Source: Glandiceps talaboti
Taxonomy: Eukaryota; Hemichordata; Enteropneusta; Spengelidae
DNA: 64,000 nt
Reading direction: 5' to 3'
Assembly (NCBI RefSeq): GCF_964340395.1
Contig: NC_135549.1
Span: forward strand, 5,442,501-5,506,500
The notes under the pieces are model-generated. The model was not told the DNA's origin. It did no database searches and worked only from the letters and a program-made list of their open reading frames with translations. Positions 1-11,918 of this stretch are shown here, piece after piece (position 1 is the stretch's first letter; each line of letters opens with the position of its first letter). A program made the translations under genes and the position numbers.

Positions 1-285
1 TAAACCTGTGTATTTTATCAATGCAACCATAGATCTTGTAATTGACAACCACCAACATAATTGTATATCCTTCTATTGTGTGTGTTTCAGTTTCTGTGTC
101 TGTGTGTTTTGATTCAAATAGACCTACCAATACTACATCCAAACCGAAAAGTAAAATACGTTGTATTTTTAAACCAAATCATTCAACCCATTCAATACTT
201 ATGCGCAAGCACTTAAAACGCTGTGTTTTTAGTTTCTTTCATTTCCCTAGGATACTAAGATCTGTTACTTTTGATGTCTTCCTAC

Positions 286-477
286 CTAGTGCATTTCGAA
301 ACAGGTATTGCAAATAAATCGGTATGTCACCATTATACACCGTTGCAAGGGTTCCATTCTTCTCTTCACACGCCTTTTCCGCCTCGCCAAATGGACGACG
401 CTCATCACCCGACTCAAACGCTAGGAAATAATCATTTGGTACTGCACAACAGAACATATATATACCATGGTTATATC
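286..477 (-). CDS. Lectin gene exon: N-terminal half of C-type lectin domain
   Basis: A 192-bp exon, acceptor gtgttcag, donor CTAG|GTAGGA, phase 1-1. The translation includes FGEAEKACEEKNGTLATV, the first conserved helix/strand of C-type lectin folds. The WIGL half should be on the next exon; an AG just inside position 6 is a possible acceptor, but the exon would lie outside the window. Calcium-binding residues cannot be judged. Confidence 0.7.
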
Positions 478-2615
478 CTGAACACAAAGTCTATAATGTT
501 TAAAAGGGAGCAAATGTGAGACTTGTTACATCTCGGATGTTTTTCTGTATAGTTAGGGAATCTAGTCATTTTCACCAATCCTGTGCACCTCGAGACCTTT
601 CTAATTAAGCTCATAACTTTGAACAAATGAAAGCATGCAGAATATTTTTAGGAGATATGTTATTTACCATTTAAACACTGTGGTGGTGGAGTTTGCCATT
701 GTCCATTAAAACATAAACTCTGATTTGATCCAACCATCCTATAGTTTTCATCGCAGGTGTAATTTACAATGTTCCCGTGTTCATTCCCATTCATACTCAG
801 ACGAGTATTCGGATCTTCTGGCCGTGGCTGAGGACATCGAACTTTAAATACATGGAGGCAAACAAAATCAGATGAGATCTACGCTTTGACGATGAAAAAA
901 TCATGTTTAAAATATCGCGCTAATGAAATGATATCTACACTGTTGGTCACTCTCTACAATCCTAGTGTGACGTCATCAATCGTAAATGCAACAATGGCAC
1001 AAGTTGATTTTATCGCGCCATCAACGTTAGGCGGCTATCAACTTGTAATATTACGTCATATTGTATTTGTTCATTGCACTGTTAGCCTCATTACTTTGTT
1101 TTTAAAGCTATTATTGCTTTATTCTTTTAGCTTTTTATTTCTGTTATCATGGTTGTATGAATCTGTACTGTTTGCCATCTCAGTTACCAATCCTACAATG
1201 GTTAACTTTAGTTAATGCGATATAGAAGACATATTGTACCCTAAATAGTATGCATGATGATCGCTTCATTTTCTTTTACTCATTTGTGTACGTTTTTATA
1301 ATGATAGCAGAAGGATAAGATTATTGAATAATTTAAAATACATATCATGCTAATTAGTATAGTTGGTGCCACGTACAATCTTATTAAAAGTCTGATGTTG
1401 TGAATATACGGCTCAATTTCTTTATTTACAACAATTTCCTTCCGAATCGTTTATTGTCGTTTTTAAACAAACGAAAAAACGAAGGAAATTGAGGTAAATA
1501 ACGAAATCGAACCGTGTTCAGCACATCACATTTTAATCAGATTTGTGCCAGAGAGTGATAATTATTTTTTGAACCAGAAATTTTTCACTCACTTCTATGA
1601 CTGTTTAGATACAAGGTAATTGTCACGTAATCACTAACCCTGTGAAAATATGAAGACTTGCGTCTTATTTTGTCTTCCTTGTATTTCTGCAAACTTTACA
1701 AGTAATTTGCATGGGAAACAGGTAATTTACATATCATATATTTATTCAAAGCTGATTGATATGTACGAATTTGACTTTGCGGGTTCAAAGTCTCGTTGAA
1801 TATATGGTTGATACAGAAAGGCACAGGGAAAGAAAGAAAGTTTGACAGCGTGTCAGACAAGGTAGGTAGGTAGGTAGGTAGGTAGGTAGATACTGAGAGA
1901 TTCCCAGATATAGGCATACTGACATGACAGACAGACAGACAGACAGACAGATGGACGGACGTCAGACAGAGTGGTATGTATGCAGGCAGACATGGCGAAA
2001 GGCGGGCAGCTGAATAGACCAACAACATAAGCACAGTCAATATTCTAGTCATCCTTACCACATACGTTGTCTATTGAAGCAACGGAAATTCTGGTGAATT
2101 CATCAGTAGTGTACGATGCCCATGAAATGACATCCCCATACACACCCCCATCAAAACACAGTCTAGCCATATTCTGAAAAATTAAATATGAAATCAAACT
2201 ACCTCAGTATTAACATTTCTAAAGGACGTATGTATGTATGTATGTATGTATGTATGTATGTATGTATGTATGTATGTATGTATGTATGCATGCATGAATG
2301 TACGTACGTACGTACACATACATACATACATACATACATACATACATACATACATACATACATACACACACATACATACACACACATACATACATACATA
2401 CATACATACATACATACATGTACGTACGTACATACACACATACATGCATGCATACACACACATACATACATACATACATACATACATACATACATACATA
2501 CATACATACATGCACACACACATACATACATACATACATACATACATACATACATACACACATACATGCATGCATGCATGCATACATACATACATACATA
2601 CATACATACATACAT

Positions 2616-2666
<51 letters not shown>

Positions 2667-3471
2667 TACATACATACATACATACATACATACATACATA
2701 CATACATACTTACTTACACACATATACATATTTATGGATGAAATCATGGGAGGGTTAGGGAGAGGACAGCGAGAATAATGGTTAGATGGGGATTAGATTA
2801 TCGCATCTTCCTACGTTGATGTTGAACGTATCTACATATGTATGCACAGGTATGACTGTATTCATATATTTTCGTCTATTTGTACATATGGTTGAATATC
2901 CACCTGTCTGTTTTCAATCATGGTTGAGAGTTGCATTTACTTACATAAATATGAGATGGTGTTAATATTGTCGACCACACATTGAAGTTAGTTATACATG
3001 CAGATAGTATGGCTGTGGCTGGTTGTAGTAGATCCAACGATAGGTCTGTACCAACCGTTAAAGTGAAACTTCCTTCATATGGTATTGTCGCATCTGATGG
3101 CTGGTGCTGAATTTCAAATGCGTTATGGCCATCCTTGTACAACGTCCATTGAATAGCTCCGTTTAGAGTATATTCGAACACGTAACAAATGTGGTGCCAG
3201 TTTAAGTTTGTTAGAGCCACGTTGCTTGAAGCGAGTGTGTATCCCATGGAAACGAAATGAAAGTTCTTGACATTAACCAGTGCCATTAATTCATCACGAC
3301 CTAACGTATATGTAACCACTTGCTCATCGTATGCGTCATCGTATATTAGGATCCACATACAAGTTGTATGGTGTCTGTAATCATAGTTTGTGACTTGCGT
3401 TTTAGCATAGGAGCTCAGTACACCAGGGAAATCTCCTATAACCCACTGTTTTCCGACAAATGAAGACGTAC
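286..3471 (-). CDS. Pentraxin-CCP-C-type lectin mosaic protein, partial gene
   Basis: Four exons with compatible phases can be read on the minus strand: 3471-2945, 2173-2059, 841-668 and 477-286. The first two encode a pentraxin/LamG-like sandwich (motifs CMWILIYDD, NWHHICYVFE, YKDG, NVWSTILTP, then GDVISWASY, which resembles the end of pentraxin domains). The third is a complete CCP/Sushi module. The fourth is the first half of a C-type lectin fold (FGEAEKACEEKNGTLATV). Junction phases run 0, 1, 1, 1, and every exon has AG/GT borders. This is the architecture of secreted or surface pattern-recognition proteins; the ligand is unknown. The signal-peptide exon lies upstream (right of 3,471) and was not found; the rest of the lectin domain lies beyond position 1. 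It is the nearest recognised gene downstream of plexin on the same strand, with no sign of shared function. Confidence 0.75.
668..841 (-). CDS. Lectin gene exon: CCP/Sushi module
   Basis: A symmetrical phase 1-1 exon of 174 bp encoding one whole CCP module. The four cysteines and landmark residues are in order: RCPQP, then NYTCDENYRMVG, then LCFNGQW, then PPPQC. A single-exon CCP module in phase 1-1 is the classic shuffled unit. Confidence 0.8.
1365..1551. mobile_element. Foldback MITE in lectin intron
   Basis: About 187 bp that folds on itself. The left arm around 1377-1450 (AATCTTATTAAAAGTCTGATG and onward) is the imperfect reverse complement of the right arm around 1480-1545. The outer ends share GGCAC/GTGCC. 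No coding capacity. Confidence 0.6.
1861..1950. repeat. (GGTA)n and (GACA)n microsatellites
   Basis: Seven GGTA units at 1861-1889, followed after 35 bp by a (GACA)n run at 1925-1950, inside the lectin intron. Confidence 0.9.
2059..2173 (-). CDS. Lectin gene exon: end of pentraxin domain
   Basis: A 115-bp exon between acceptor aatttttcag and donor GTAAGG. The translation contains CFDGGVYGDVISWASYTT, resembling the G(N/D)V.DW stretch near the C-terminus of pentraxin domains. It leaves in phase 1, matching the CCP exon. Confidence 0.6.
2228..2712. repeat. Long compound TATG/CATA/CAGA microsatellite
   Basis: About 485 bp. It starts as (TATG)n, flips through a GTACGTAC palindromic centre at about 2300-2315 into (CATA)n with CACA, GTAC and TGCA interruptions, then (CAGA)n at about 2617-2665, then (CATA)n again. 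Open frames across it are repeat artefacts. Confidence 0.95.
2945..3471 (-). CDS. Lectin gene exon: pentraxin domain, main part
   Basis: A 527-bp open exon preceded by an acceptor (cttgtacag) and ending at a good donor (TAT|GTAAGT). It enters in phase 1 and leaves in phase 0. The translation has the pentraxin/LamG hallmarks CMW, WHHICYVFE, LYKDG and FNVWSTILTPSHIY. The start codon is not here. Confidence 0.7.
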
Positions 3472-5060
3472 CTGTACAAGTAAGTATGAATCATTCCATC
3501 AATTAAAGGCAATATACAAATATGTGTAAAAACCAGTTTTATGCCTCCCGTAAGGGTAAACCATAGATATTTGGACCTACACATTGTATTTGAAATGCAA
3601 AGTTCTATACGAAAGCAACTATACATGATGCACCGCTTAATTTGAAAATTTAACTACATGTATATGAAATTTGAAGCTTGCATAATTAACATATTGCCTA
3701 ATTATTACAAATCATTGCTTATGCAAATTAACCACATTGCTTATAAGTTACAACATCGAGCTTTAAATGACACATGCACGTCTTTACCATCAATACATGT
3801 AATAAATTTTCTAAATTTTAAACCTTGTGTTCAAAACATATTGCCTCATTAATACAAGTCACAGATGACATTCAAAAACTACATAAACAACTACATCAAA
3901 CACGTATGGTTTGGTATGGTTGATGGATGTACCAAGTTAAGTGAAATTTGAAGTTTGCATTTGAAGTTTGCAAAGTAAAGGCTATGTCAACAAACTTATG
4001 CGCACTGATATGATTGGTACCATGGTATATTCACCAAATATATGAAATATAATGCATTCTTCAAATACAGCCTAATTCACGAAAATCATTAATTTGGCAA
4101 ATTACTCATTCAAACTAAAAACCTATGCCAACAGGCTTGAACATATATGTGTGCTTTGTTATAGTTGATGTATGTGCTAAATTTGGTTAGGAAATACTAT
4201 ATCATCAGTGTTAAAGCTGAGATATCAGATCATACGTATCACTCCATTTTTTAAAACTGTACTCTATAAACCCAGTTTGGATGTATATTTGATTCTCGCT
4301 TCGGTTGAAAGCAAGGGAAACGTACATTTATGGAAATAATCTCCCTGGCAAGACCATAATAAAGAAACATAAACCACTAAAATATGAATATATGTTTGTA
4401 ATACTTTGTTGCTATGGGTTCGTTAATGGTATTCTCTTTCGATATAGCAACTTAACTTCTAGCAGGGAATTAGCTAGCAAGAGGTACTCTCAGAATCACT
4501 GCACAGGGACTAGACCAAAATATGACTACAAGATGATTTATTGTTCAGCACTGGCTCAAACATCACTTCAACACAGGTTCGGGAGATATAAAATCTACCC
4601 AACAAGTCCCAAGCTCCTATCCATCACTCCACCCATCTCTCTCCATCTAGTTACAATAGTTATCCTATCTTATAGCCCAGAAAAGGGGCGTCTCTCAATA
4701 TGCAAAGCATATTAAAATCATATCACTATTTACATTCAAATGTCCAGCTTGACTTTACCAGCTGTTGATTGGATAAAAGTCCTCAATATCTACATAAGAT
4801 CACATGATATTCAAATTATCATTGCCACGCATCAATGTTCGTTGCCATCTTAACAAATACTTTCTATAACAATATATTCTTATGACAGTCAATGCCGACT
4901 ATGAATGCATACAAATTCTATTCCTTTGAAATTGTAATAAGTTTGTTTGACATTTAGCCGACATCGATGTCTCCAGACATCCAGTCTCTTCTTTGAAAGC
5001 TAATCTAATGGTTCCCTTTGTTTCAAGCCCAGCACTCTAACTTGAACTTGATACTATAAC
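3472..5060. other. Intergenic/upstream region, no gene seen
   Basis: AT-rich DNA upstream of the visible lectin exons. No convincing exon, signal peptide or RNA gene was found. Short similar phrases (CAAATTAACCACATTG, AAATTTGAAG..TTTGCAT) recur and suggest old dispersed repeats. Confidence 0.5.
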
Positions 5061-5065
5061 TGATA

Positions 5066-5225
5066 GTTATAGTACGTGTCAGAGGACATTTACTGTTTTT
5101 ATTCGGACAGTTTTGGTTAACCCGTCTGTTATTTTGTCCGAGGCGCAGCCGAGGACAAAATAACTGATGGGTTAACCAAAACTGTCCGAATAAAAACAGT
5201 AAATGTCCGAGGACACGTACTATAA
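5066..5225. mobile_element. Near-perfect 160-bp foldback
   Basis: Two arms of about 80 bp (5066-5145 and 5146-5225) are almost exact reverse complements with practically no loop. The centre is CCGAGGCGCAGCCGAGG and the outer ends are GTTATAGTACGTGTC. It could be a MITE or the terminal foldback of a larger element. It lies about 300 bp before the Crypton-like exon. Confidence 0.8.
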
Positions 5226-5521
5226 CGAAGTTATACTGCGAATTTGGCGAGTTTTGTAGTTTTCAAGCGACTTCCTCCCTGGCAATGAACGCAGCAGCAC
5301 GTTATGTAAATTACAATTGATGGGACTGTTTTACAACACGTTGTCATTTGCTTGAATTGAGAACACTGAGTTTAGCCAATCAAAAATAGAACATTTTAGT
5401 TTAACAGGTGGTAGTATTATAATTAGACACGCGTGTGTATTCGGGTGTGGCAGCATTGTGTCTCGTAGTCAGACACCACAGTCGAACCGTCGTCGAAGTG
5501 TTCGTTCCCTCGTCTCGTATT

Positions 5522-5743
5522 ATGTCGCTCCAAAAGTCTGTAGTCAATTGGAATAGGGAATATTTTCTATCCCAGGTCGACGTAGATGATGCTGAAGATT
5601 TTAAGTTAACTGGCATACAAAAAGAATTTCGGTTTCTACCTCCGGTTGACAACACCAAAGTGGAGGAATACCAGAAAGCACGTGTTCCACCAGCCACTCG
5701 CAAGGCGACACGATGGTGTGTTACTGTATGGAAAGAAGTGCAG
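5522..5743 (+). CDS. Crypton/DUF3504-like N-terminal exon fragment
   Basis: The ATG at 5522 opens 74 codons that end at a possible donor (CAG|GTAGGA); read through, the frame continues to a stop at 5887. The segment ARVPPATRKATRWCVTVWKE resembles the helix preceding the catalytic domain in Crypton-derived/DUF3504 tyrosine-recombinase proteins (KIAA1958/ZMYM-like), where a (K)NT(K/R).AT.W.V.VF.EW pattern is typical. The catalytic Arg/His/Tyr region is absent, so this is a fragment or the first exon of a decayed copy. The upstream stretch is CpG-rich for this window. The match is from memory of the family pattern, not a search. Confidence 0.4.
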
Positions 5744-5887
5744 GTAGGATCTACCCTACGTCTTTCTGAAAGCGGTTCCAGTAAGACTGTTGAATGTAAC
5801 ACTGCATCGAAGGATTCGATTGTTGAATCGTCACCAGTTACAATAAATGTAGTCAAAGAGAACACGAAGATTCAAATTACATTTTGA

Positions 5888-6750
5888 ATTGTGTATTGTA
5901 TTTTCATTATGACTGGAATTAAATGCACTTCACCTGGTTTCGAGCTTCTTTGTTTTCATTGGTTGTGTACACCTGTCAGATTGTTTCTTTTTGTATTACC
6001 TCGTTAACATTGATATATTCCCAATTGTTGAGAATAACTAAACTGCGGACTCTTTCTTTCTTTGGGTTAACTTGGTGTGGACTCTTTCTTTGTTTGAGTT
6101 AACTTGTAGCGGCCTTTTTCTTTGTTGAAAGCAGTCCGATTAACTTGAATTTATAATTAATGAGTGAAAAGTGTACGGTAACAGAAAAAGAGAGCATGGT
6201 TTGAACAATAGAGACGAGCCAAAAAGTTGTATAACTAACAAAAGCTATAATAACATTACCGGAGATTAGGTTTTAGATACTTATTGTTCTCGCTACTAAT
6301 AGCATTTTCCATTGTTTCTTCTAATTGTATTCTTTTGTTATTCACGTGTCTTTGTACTTGATTGGAATGTTCCCTTTTGTAGTTATAATTGTGTGTTGGT
6401 TTTGCTAAAGTGCTTGGCCAAAAACAATAGGATCCATTATATCGATACATTTGTACTTCTGTATTAGAATTTCGCCTGTTTCCAAATTTATCAACCTAAA
6501 ATCAGTTAATATCTTTTACTATATTTTCATATAAAAAATGTATGTAACAACTTTATCGAAGTAAATTGCTTACTCAAATATTATATCATACGCATGAACT
6601 AAAACTGCACTAGCTGAAACTGGAATGTTTGAAAAAAATGTTTTGTAGTACATGACGTATGTACAATAACTCGTACACCGTGAAAGTATCGCATCAGTAT
6701 CTTTGGTTAATTGAAGAAACTAAAATGCCCCAGTTGCAGCTTGTGCAGTT
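5888..6750. other. Intergenic; one weak minus-strand exon candidate
   Basis: On the minus strand, 6458-6260 is open between an acceptor-like tctaatacag and a donor-like CCG|GTAATG and would encode about 65 hydrophilic residues (KREHSNQVQRHVNNKRIQLE). Its phase does not match the pentraxin exon and no family is recognised. Otherwise nothing is seen. Confidence 0.25.
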
Positions 6751-6885
6751 ATGTATGTATGTATGTATGTATGTATGTATGTATGTATGTATGTATGTAT
6801 GTATGTATGTATGTATGTATGCATGCATGCATGCATGTATGCATGCATGCATGCATGCATGCATGTATGTATGTATGTATGTATG
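6751..6885. repeat. (TATG)n/(TGCA)n microsatellite
   Basis: A perfect TATG run, then a palindromic TGCA core at about 6818-6864, then TATG again. The open frames over it are artefacts. Confidence 0.95.
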
Positions 6886-9760
6886 GAGAAGTACTGTTGG
6901 TATGTATAACATATATTTGACAGGTTTTGCGTCGGTATAAAAATTAAAAGGAAATACGTACTTTCTGACGCGAGTGACGGTCGTAGTAGGCTAGCTACAA
7001 CAAGTATCTGTAACAAAGAAATAGTGAATGTTTTAAAAAAAATAATAAAAACTTAGAAGCAGCTTACGTTAGGTTTGACATGAAATGTTCCCATAAACAT
7101 ACAATTCAAATTACATATACTTGACAAGCGTACCTTAATTTCATAATGATCTGGTGTACGCTGTATATAGAATACATGTTTCCAAAGAATACCTACCTCC
7201 ACCCGCATTTCTTTTCGATGAATACTGTACACAGTGTTAAGATGCATGTTTGCTACATGGGTCATTTTGATCACCTCTATTTAGTGGAGATTAATAAATC
7301 GTATAAATGTATTTGTTGTGATGGCGTGTTTGATCTGATTTGTAGCACATGGAAGACGTTTGCCCGGCTTCGTGGCCATTAAAAGTAGGTTCAAATCACC
7401 TAAGCAAACGCCCCAATAGCGAACTATAGAACACTATAGGTCTCCAAAATCACGTTTCCCTCCTCCTGTCAACTTCAAAATGGGATGGTGACACTAATAT
7501 AAAACTTCACATCCTTACACATTACATCCACTGATTAAGTTAGCTAACTTACCGTCCACAAAGTTGTGGTCATATTTCAATCTTGTTGACGGACAGGCAG
7601 GACATGCAGTAGGAGTAGATGCAACAATTTCTCTTCAAATGGTATATTGTGATGGTGTCGAGGTGCTCCCGGACCCGTAATGACAGCGGTCAACGACTTC
7701 TGCAGTGTTACTTTTAATCATATTTGGATGAATAATTAAACGTTGTCACTTCGTTTATAAGCTAGCACTCCCACCAATTGTCGAAGTACATGTAGTACGA
7801 TATGCAACACCACTTGGAAACTAACGTCTGGTACATAGGTGTTTGTACAGGAACACATACTAAAACCCTGTCATATATTAATCAGTTCACCAAATTCAAC
7901 TCGATAGTATTGAGAGCTAGCAATGGTGGTTAGCATGTGCACAGTAGTCAACTAACTCCTTTTGAAGTTAACTGTCAGTGATACTATTGACTCATCATTT
8001 TTTCATAACTTCAGAAAGTAGTAATTATAAGGTGTTGCTAGTTTGTGTGTGTTAAAGTTATAATATTTACAGAAAGTCAATGAATCAAATCGTATCGTCT
8101 TCTTAACCATTTTAAACAAAAATGGACGTTGATCGAATATAACATAGGCACACAAGTAAATGCACTTTCTCCCAATATATACGTGATGTTTGATAGAACA
8201 GCGGTTGTTTGAACATACATTGATACATACCAATTAGACCAAATTAAATTGCAAAGCGTTTATAACTGATAAATTAAATCCTCGATATCTATTCTTTTAA
8301 CTTAGCTTATGTATATAGTGAAGCTACCATGACAAAATTATTTAAATGAATATTGTTCATGGTGTATTTTGAGAACGGGTCTAATATATTTTCAACGCCT
8401 AATAACAAAGTAGTAAATATGAATTGCGTTGTACACTCAAGTACAGTATACCCTAGGGAAATTATTTCGGCGAATGAAGGATAGCCCTGAGTAATTATTC
8501 ATGATACTGATTACGTAATTGGTCTAAAGTAATATTGGAAGCACATCTAGTACACGTGAATTGTTTTTGCATACTTAATGTCTCAAAGCGTAATTTCATG
8601 GCATTTCTGACTGGCTTTAAATTTTGTATTGGCACCTTTTCATGATGATGGGAAAATATGATAATACCTTATATAATGCTTCTGGCAGGAACTGTTTATA
8701 TTTATTGTTATTGTTTGCATAAAAGTCAACTCGCGAAATTAAGTGACATACAAATGTACTCTATAGTGATTGATATTTATGGCAGGTTTGGTTGAAATTG
8801 AAATCATATACCTGATGAATGGCTAGGCGCAAACACTCATAGACGGAATGGAAATGGGTCATTCCTATTATATAATTCCCACCAGGCTATGCATATATAA
8901 CAACACACATTTTTATGTGACAAATTATCTGAATGAGAACAAACACAAATTTAAAACAACCCTAGACTGTTGTCACTTTGTCCACATGTTCTCCCTGTAA
9001 GCTAGAGCTTTTATTTAAAAAAATGATATGAAAGACTAATAAATTGTTCAGATAATATTCATTTTTATTCCAATTAATTAATTATGAATACATTCGGTTA
9101 TAATGGGCATTCTATGGTGATAACAAAAGTAAGCATATTATGTACTTTTAATTAATATATTCAATGACACACAGTGCTGTTGAAATGTTTTCTTCAGGCT
9201 CGTCGATATTACCAATTCAATCTACTTTATCCCCCCCCCCACCCTCATTTTACCATCTTGCTTGAAATCAGCTGAGCAAATACGGTGCACTTAAGAGTAC
9301 AGAGTACGAAAAATGTCATAAAGACGTGATCAGATGATACCGATAATGTCCATATTTCATATGTTTCTATAAGTTCATAAAGATTAGTCTAATGTGTCTG
9401 GCTAGGTTCATAAAAAATATAAATAATGTTGTATTACTGGAACTTCTTTGTTATCTTTTGTGCTGAACATTTGTGTAAAGTCACAGGTGCATATCTGTAT
9501 GTATCTTATTCTTACAAACTTAAAGTAATTAAAATATGTTAATGACAAAGAGTACATGAAAATTCAATCTTGAACACTATGGCCAGCAATGCAATCATTA
9601 TTTTTTAAAAATAGCGCCAATGTCATTGTAGCACAACTGTACACTTTTTAAAAATGTTTACCCACATGCTGATCCATGCTAGGTGTAGGTGTTCATTTGC
9701 TCGATAACTATTCAGTTGCTTATCCAACCCTGTCGTTATCTTTGCAATATATGTGATCAT
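6886..9760. other. Intergenic region, no gene seen
   Basis: AT-rich, with short random open frames only and a C-homopolymer at about 9231. I see no RNA gene, domain motif or strong repeat here. Confidence 0.5.
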
Positions 9761-9764
9761 TTGG

Positions 9765-10440
9765 CTGTTGCTATGGGCGTGGTCTTGTTGATAGGGATAT
9801 TTGCATACATATTTTGAATGTTTAATCACTTGCCTACCAGATGAAAAAAATGAAGAATAACACTTCTAGAAACTTCTCACCAAGTTTCAGTCTCATTGGC
9901 CAAGTACCTTTTAAGATAAAAGTTTTTGATCAAAATTCACATTTTTACACCTAATTTGCATATCACTGATGAGATCATTATATACTTAATATTTCTTCGT
10001 CTATACACCCCCATATGCATCCCTATCAAATTTCAGCCCAATCTGCTCTGTAGTGTTGGAATTAAAGATTTTTGACCAAAAAGACACGTTTACCCCTAAT
10101 TTACATATTACTGATGGAATCATCATGTCATGAAAAATCTTACTACAAACCCCTAAGTACACTCCCATCAAATTTCAGACCAATCTACCCAGTAGTTTTG
10201 AAGTTTTAGTTTTTGACGAAAAAAAACGACATTTTTTTTACCCAAATCACATACCTCTGATGTAATCATTTTGCTTTGAACAATTTCCCAACTAGACACC
10301 AAAAGTAATCTCCCCACCAAATACCAAAGCAATTAGTCTGGCAGTTTTTGAGTTTAACTCGTCCACACACACACACACACACACTGACAGACAGACAGAT
10401 GGACAGAGACCACACAATGCCTATAGCACTAATGAACCTT
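9765..10440. repeat. Dispersed repeat with internal ~150-bp units and (CA)n tail
   Basis: Three diverged internal units each carry a phrase like CCCATCAAATTTCAGACCAATC followed by GTAGTTTTGAAGTTTTAG and TTACCCCTAATTTGCATAT. The block ends in (CA)n-GACAGACAGACAGATGGACAGA and ATGCCTATAGCACTA. The same tail recurs at about 16,370-16,560, and related modules recur at 31,190-31,345 and 61,060-61,500. Confidence 0.7.
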
Positions 10441-11450
10441 TTATATCAGTTCTGTTGTGCTAAAAATCGTTTCTATATGTAAAATATCACAATGAAGCCT
10501 GCTTCAAAGTTTACCATTCAAATCTGGTACTCATCTATTCATTATCTGATTGCACTACTTAATAATTACAAATATCAAATATCCAATGAAGATGTTGCTT
10601 TGTTAATTTTGAAAGAAATACTTTGGAAGAGGCTCCTTTCATTTGAAGGCTTTCAAAGTTGAATATCGTAATGCTTCATTCTAAATAGAATCCAGGAGCC
10701 ACATATATTTCACTCAAGCCTGTAATTCAATTTACAATGTAAACACATAGCTGTTCAAATGTACATTTGACATAATGTTGTGAGCAGCAATTCATTTCTT
10801 GGAAATAACATCTACAATTGCAAAAGACGAAATTTGGCAAAGACATAAAGCTTACGACATACCTAACAGTATTCTGTTGAGAAATACCTGAAAAGTCAGA
10901 ACTGTATATTTTCCTTGTAGTTAATATTACACATGAACTCACTTCTGTCTCATTTGGTCACATTCATGACCCACATCTTTTGAGACTTTTCACAATCAGC
11001 AAAAGTCTCTTGCTAAAACTGCTTGGTAGGGCATGTATGAACAGTTTCTAGTAAAGAAACAGACTGAAAATAAATCCTGAGCAAGAAGCTATAATTACAG
11101 ATAATAAGTTTTATACAATTTCCATATATATATATATATATAATTAGCATGTTAAAAATAATTTTCCAAGTGTAAATATATCTTTTCTTCTGCATTGTTA
11201 GTCTTTTTTAAAGGTTGCACCCATGGCAAGATATCCTGCACTGCACATCAGTTGCTTGAATAAATATATATACTTTATAAAAATACATTCTGCATAATAA
11301 AAAAAAAATATCCTATACTACTGACATAGCAGCATTTCTTGTTAATATAAAGATAGAATTTAAAATCAACTTGACAATTTCATAAGTGTGAGAACTCTCT
11401 ATGAAAGCTTCATCCTCAATGTTAGATATTTTTTCAACTTTTTGTACTCG
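10441..11450. other. Intergenic between lectin and plexin; no gene seen
   Basis: AT-rich, including an (AT)n run at about 11,124-11,142. The right part may be plexin 3' UTR. Confidence 0.45.
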
Positions 11451-11457
11451 GCGACAT

Positions 11458-11473
11458 TTTATTAGTTTTTATT
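11458..11473 (-). terminator. Candidate plexin polyadenylation signals
   Basis: Two AATAAA hexamers on the minus strand (TTTATT at 11458-11463 and 11468-11473), about 310 bp past the plexin stop codon. The true cleavage site cannot be fixed by eye. Confidence 0.45.
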
Positions 11474-11777
11474 AGTTTTTATACATCTTGTTCAGTTTTT
11501 CTTCTCACTCAATAAAAAAAAGATAGATTTCAGCCACATCTTTACATCACAACAGTTTATAATGGAACTGTCCTGGTAACACTGGATTACTAGTTTTACT
11601 AGTAATTACAATTACTAGTTTTTAATCAAATTTACACTCAATAACAAAAAATGGATTTAAGGCATGTCTTGACATGCTTGACTTTACATCACACATAACG
11701 GAACAGTGCTAGTAACACTGGAAAAATTACTAGTTGATAATCAAATTTAGAATATAACAGACAGGTTTAAGACATGT

Positions 11778-11918
11778 TTAATTTCGAGCAACGGTACCAC
11801 TTGAGCTTGCTCTTGCTTCTCCATAATCATTTTCAGCCATAGTTGCAGCTACTTGCTCTAATCGGAATGCTAGATTCTGTTTCTTGCATGTTTCATCATC
11901 TTCCAGGGCATCTAGGAG
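11778..11918 (-). CDS. Plexin exon 36: C-terminus and stop
   Basis: 46 codons plus TAA, acceptor ctgacag. [20 protein letters not shown] then EQVAATMAE is the plexin end. A 15-residue Ser/Ala-rich tail follows, ending VARN, with no PDZ ligand. Confidence 0.95.
   Translation of the reverse strand, partial: LLDALEDDETCKKQNLAFRLEQVAATMAENDYGEARASSSGTVARN

Noticed and set aside
886-1215. 109-codon plus-strand frame with hydrophobic C-terminus
   Set aside because: Low-complexity Leu/Phe-rich translation of T-rich DNA, with no start context, splice partner or family resemblance; it lies in a lectin intron.
2188-2778. Several 140-196-codon open frames rich in Tyr-Ile-His-Thr or Met-Tyr-Val-Cys
   Set aside because: They are translations of the CATA/TATG microsatellite in every frame on both strands. 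The same applies at 6,659-6,940, 40,469-42,138 and 55,249-55,750.
5401-5865. 154-codon minus-strand frame opposite the Crypton-like exon
   Set aside because: It is the shadow of the plus-strand frame, which carries the recognisable basic-helix pattern and the CpG-rich upstream region.
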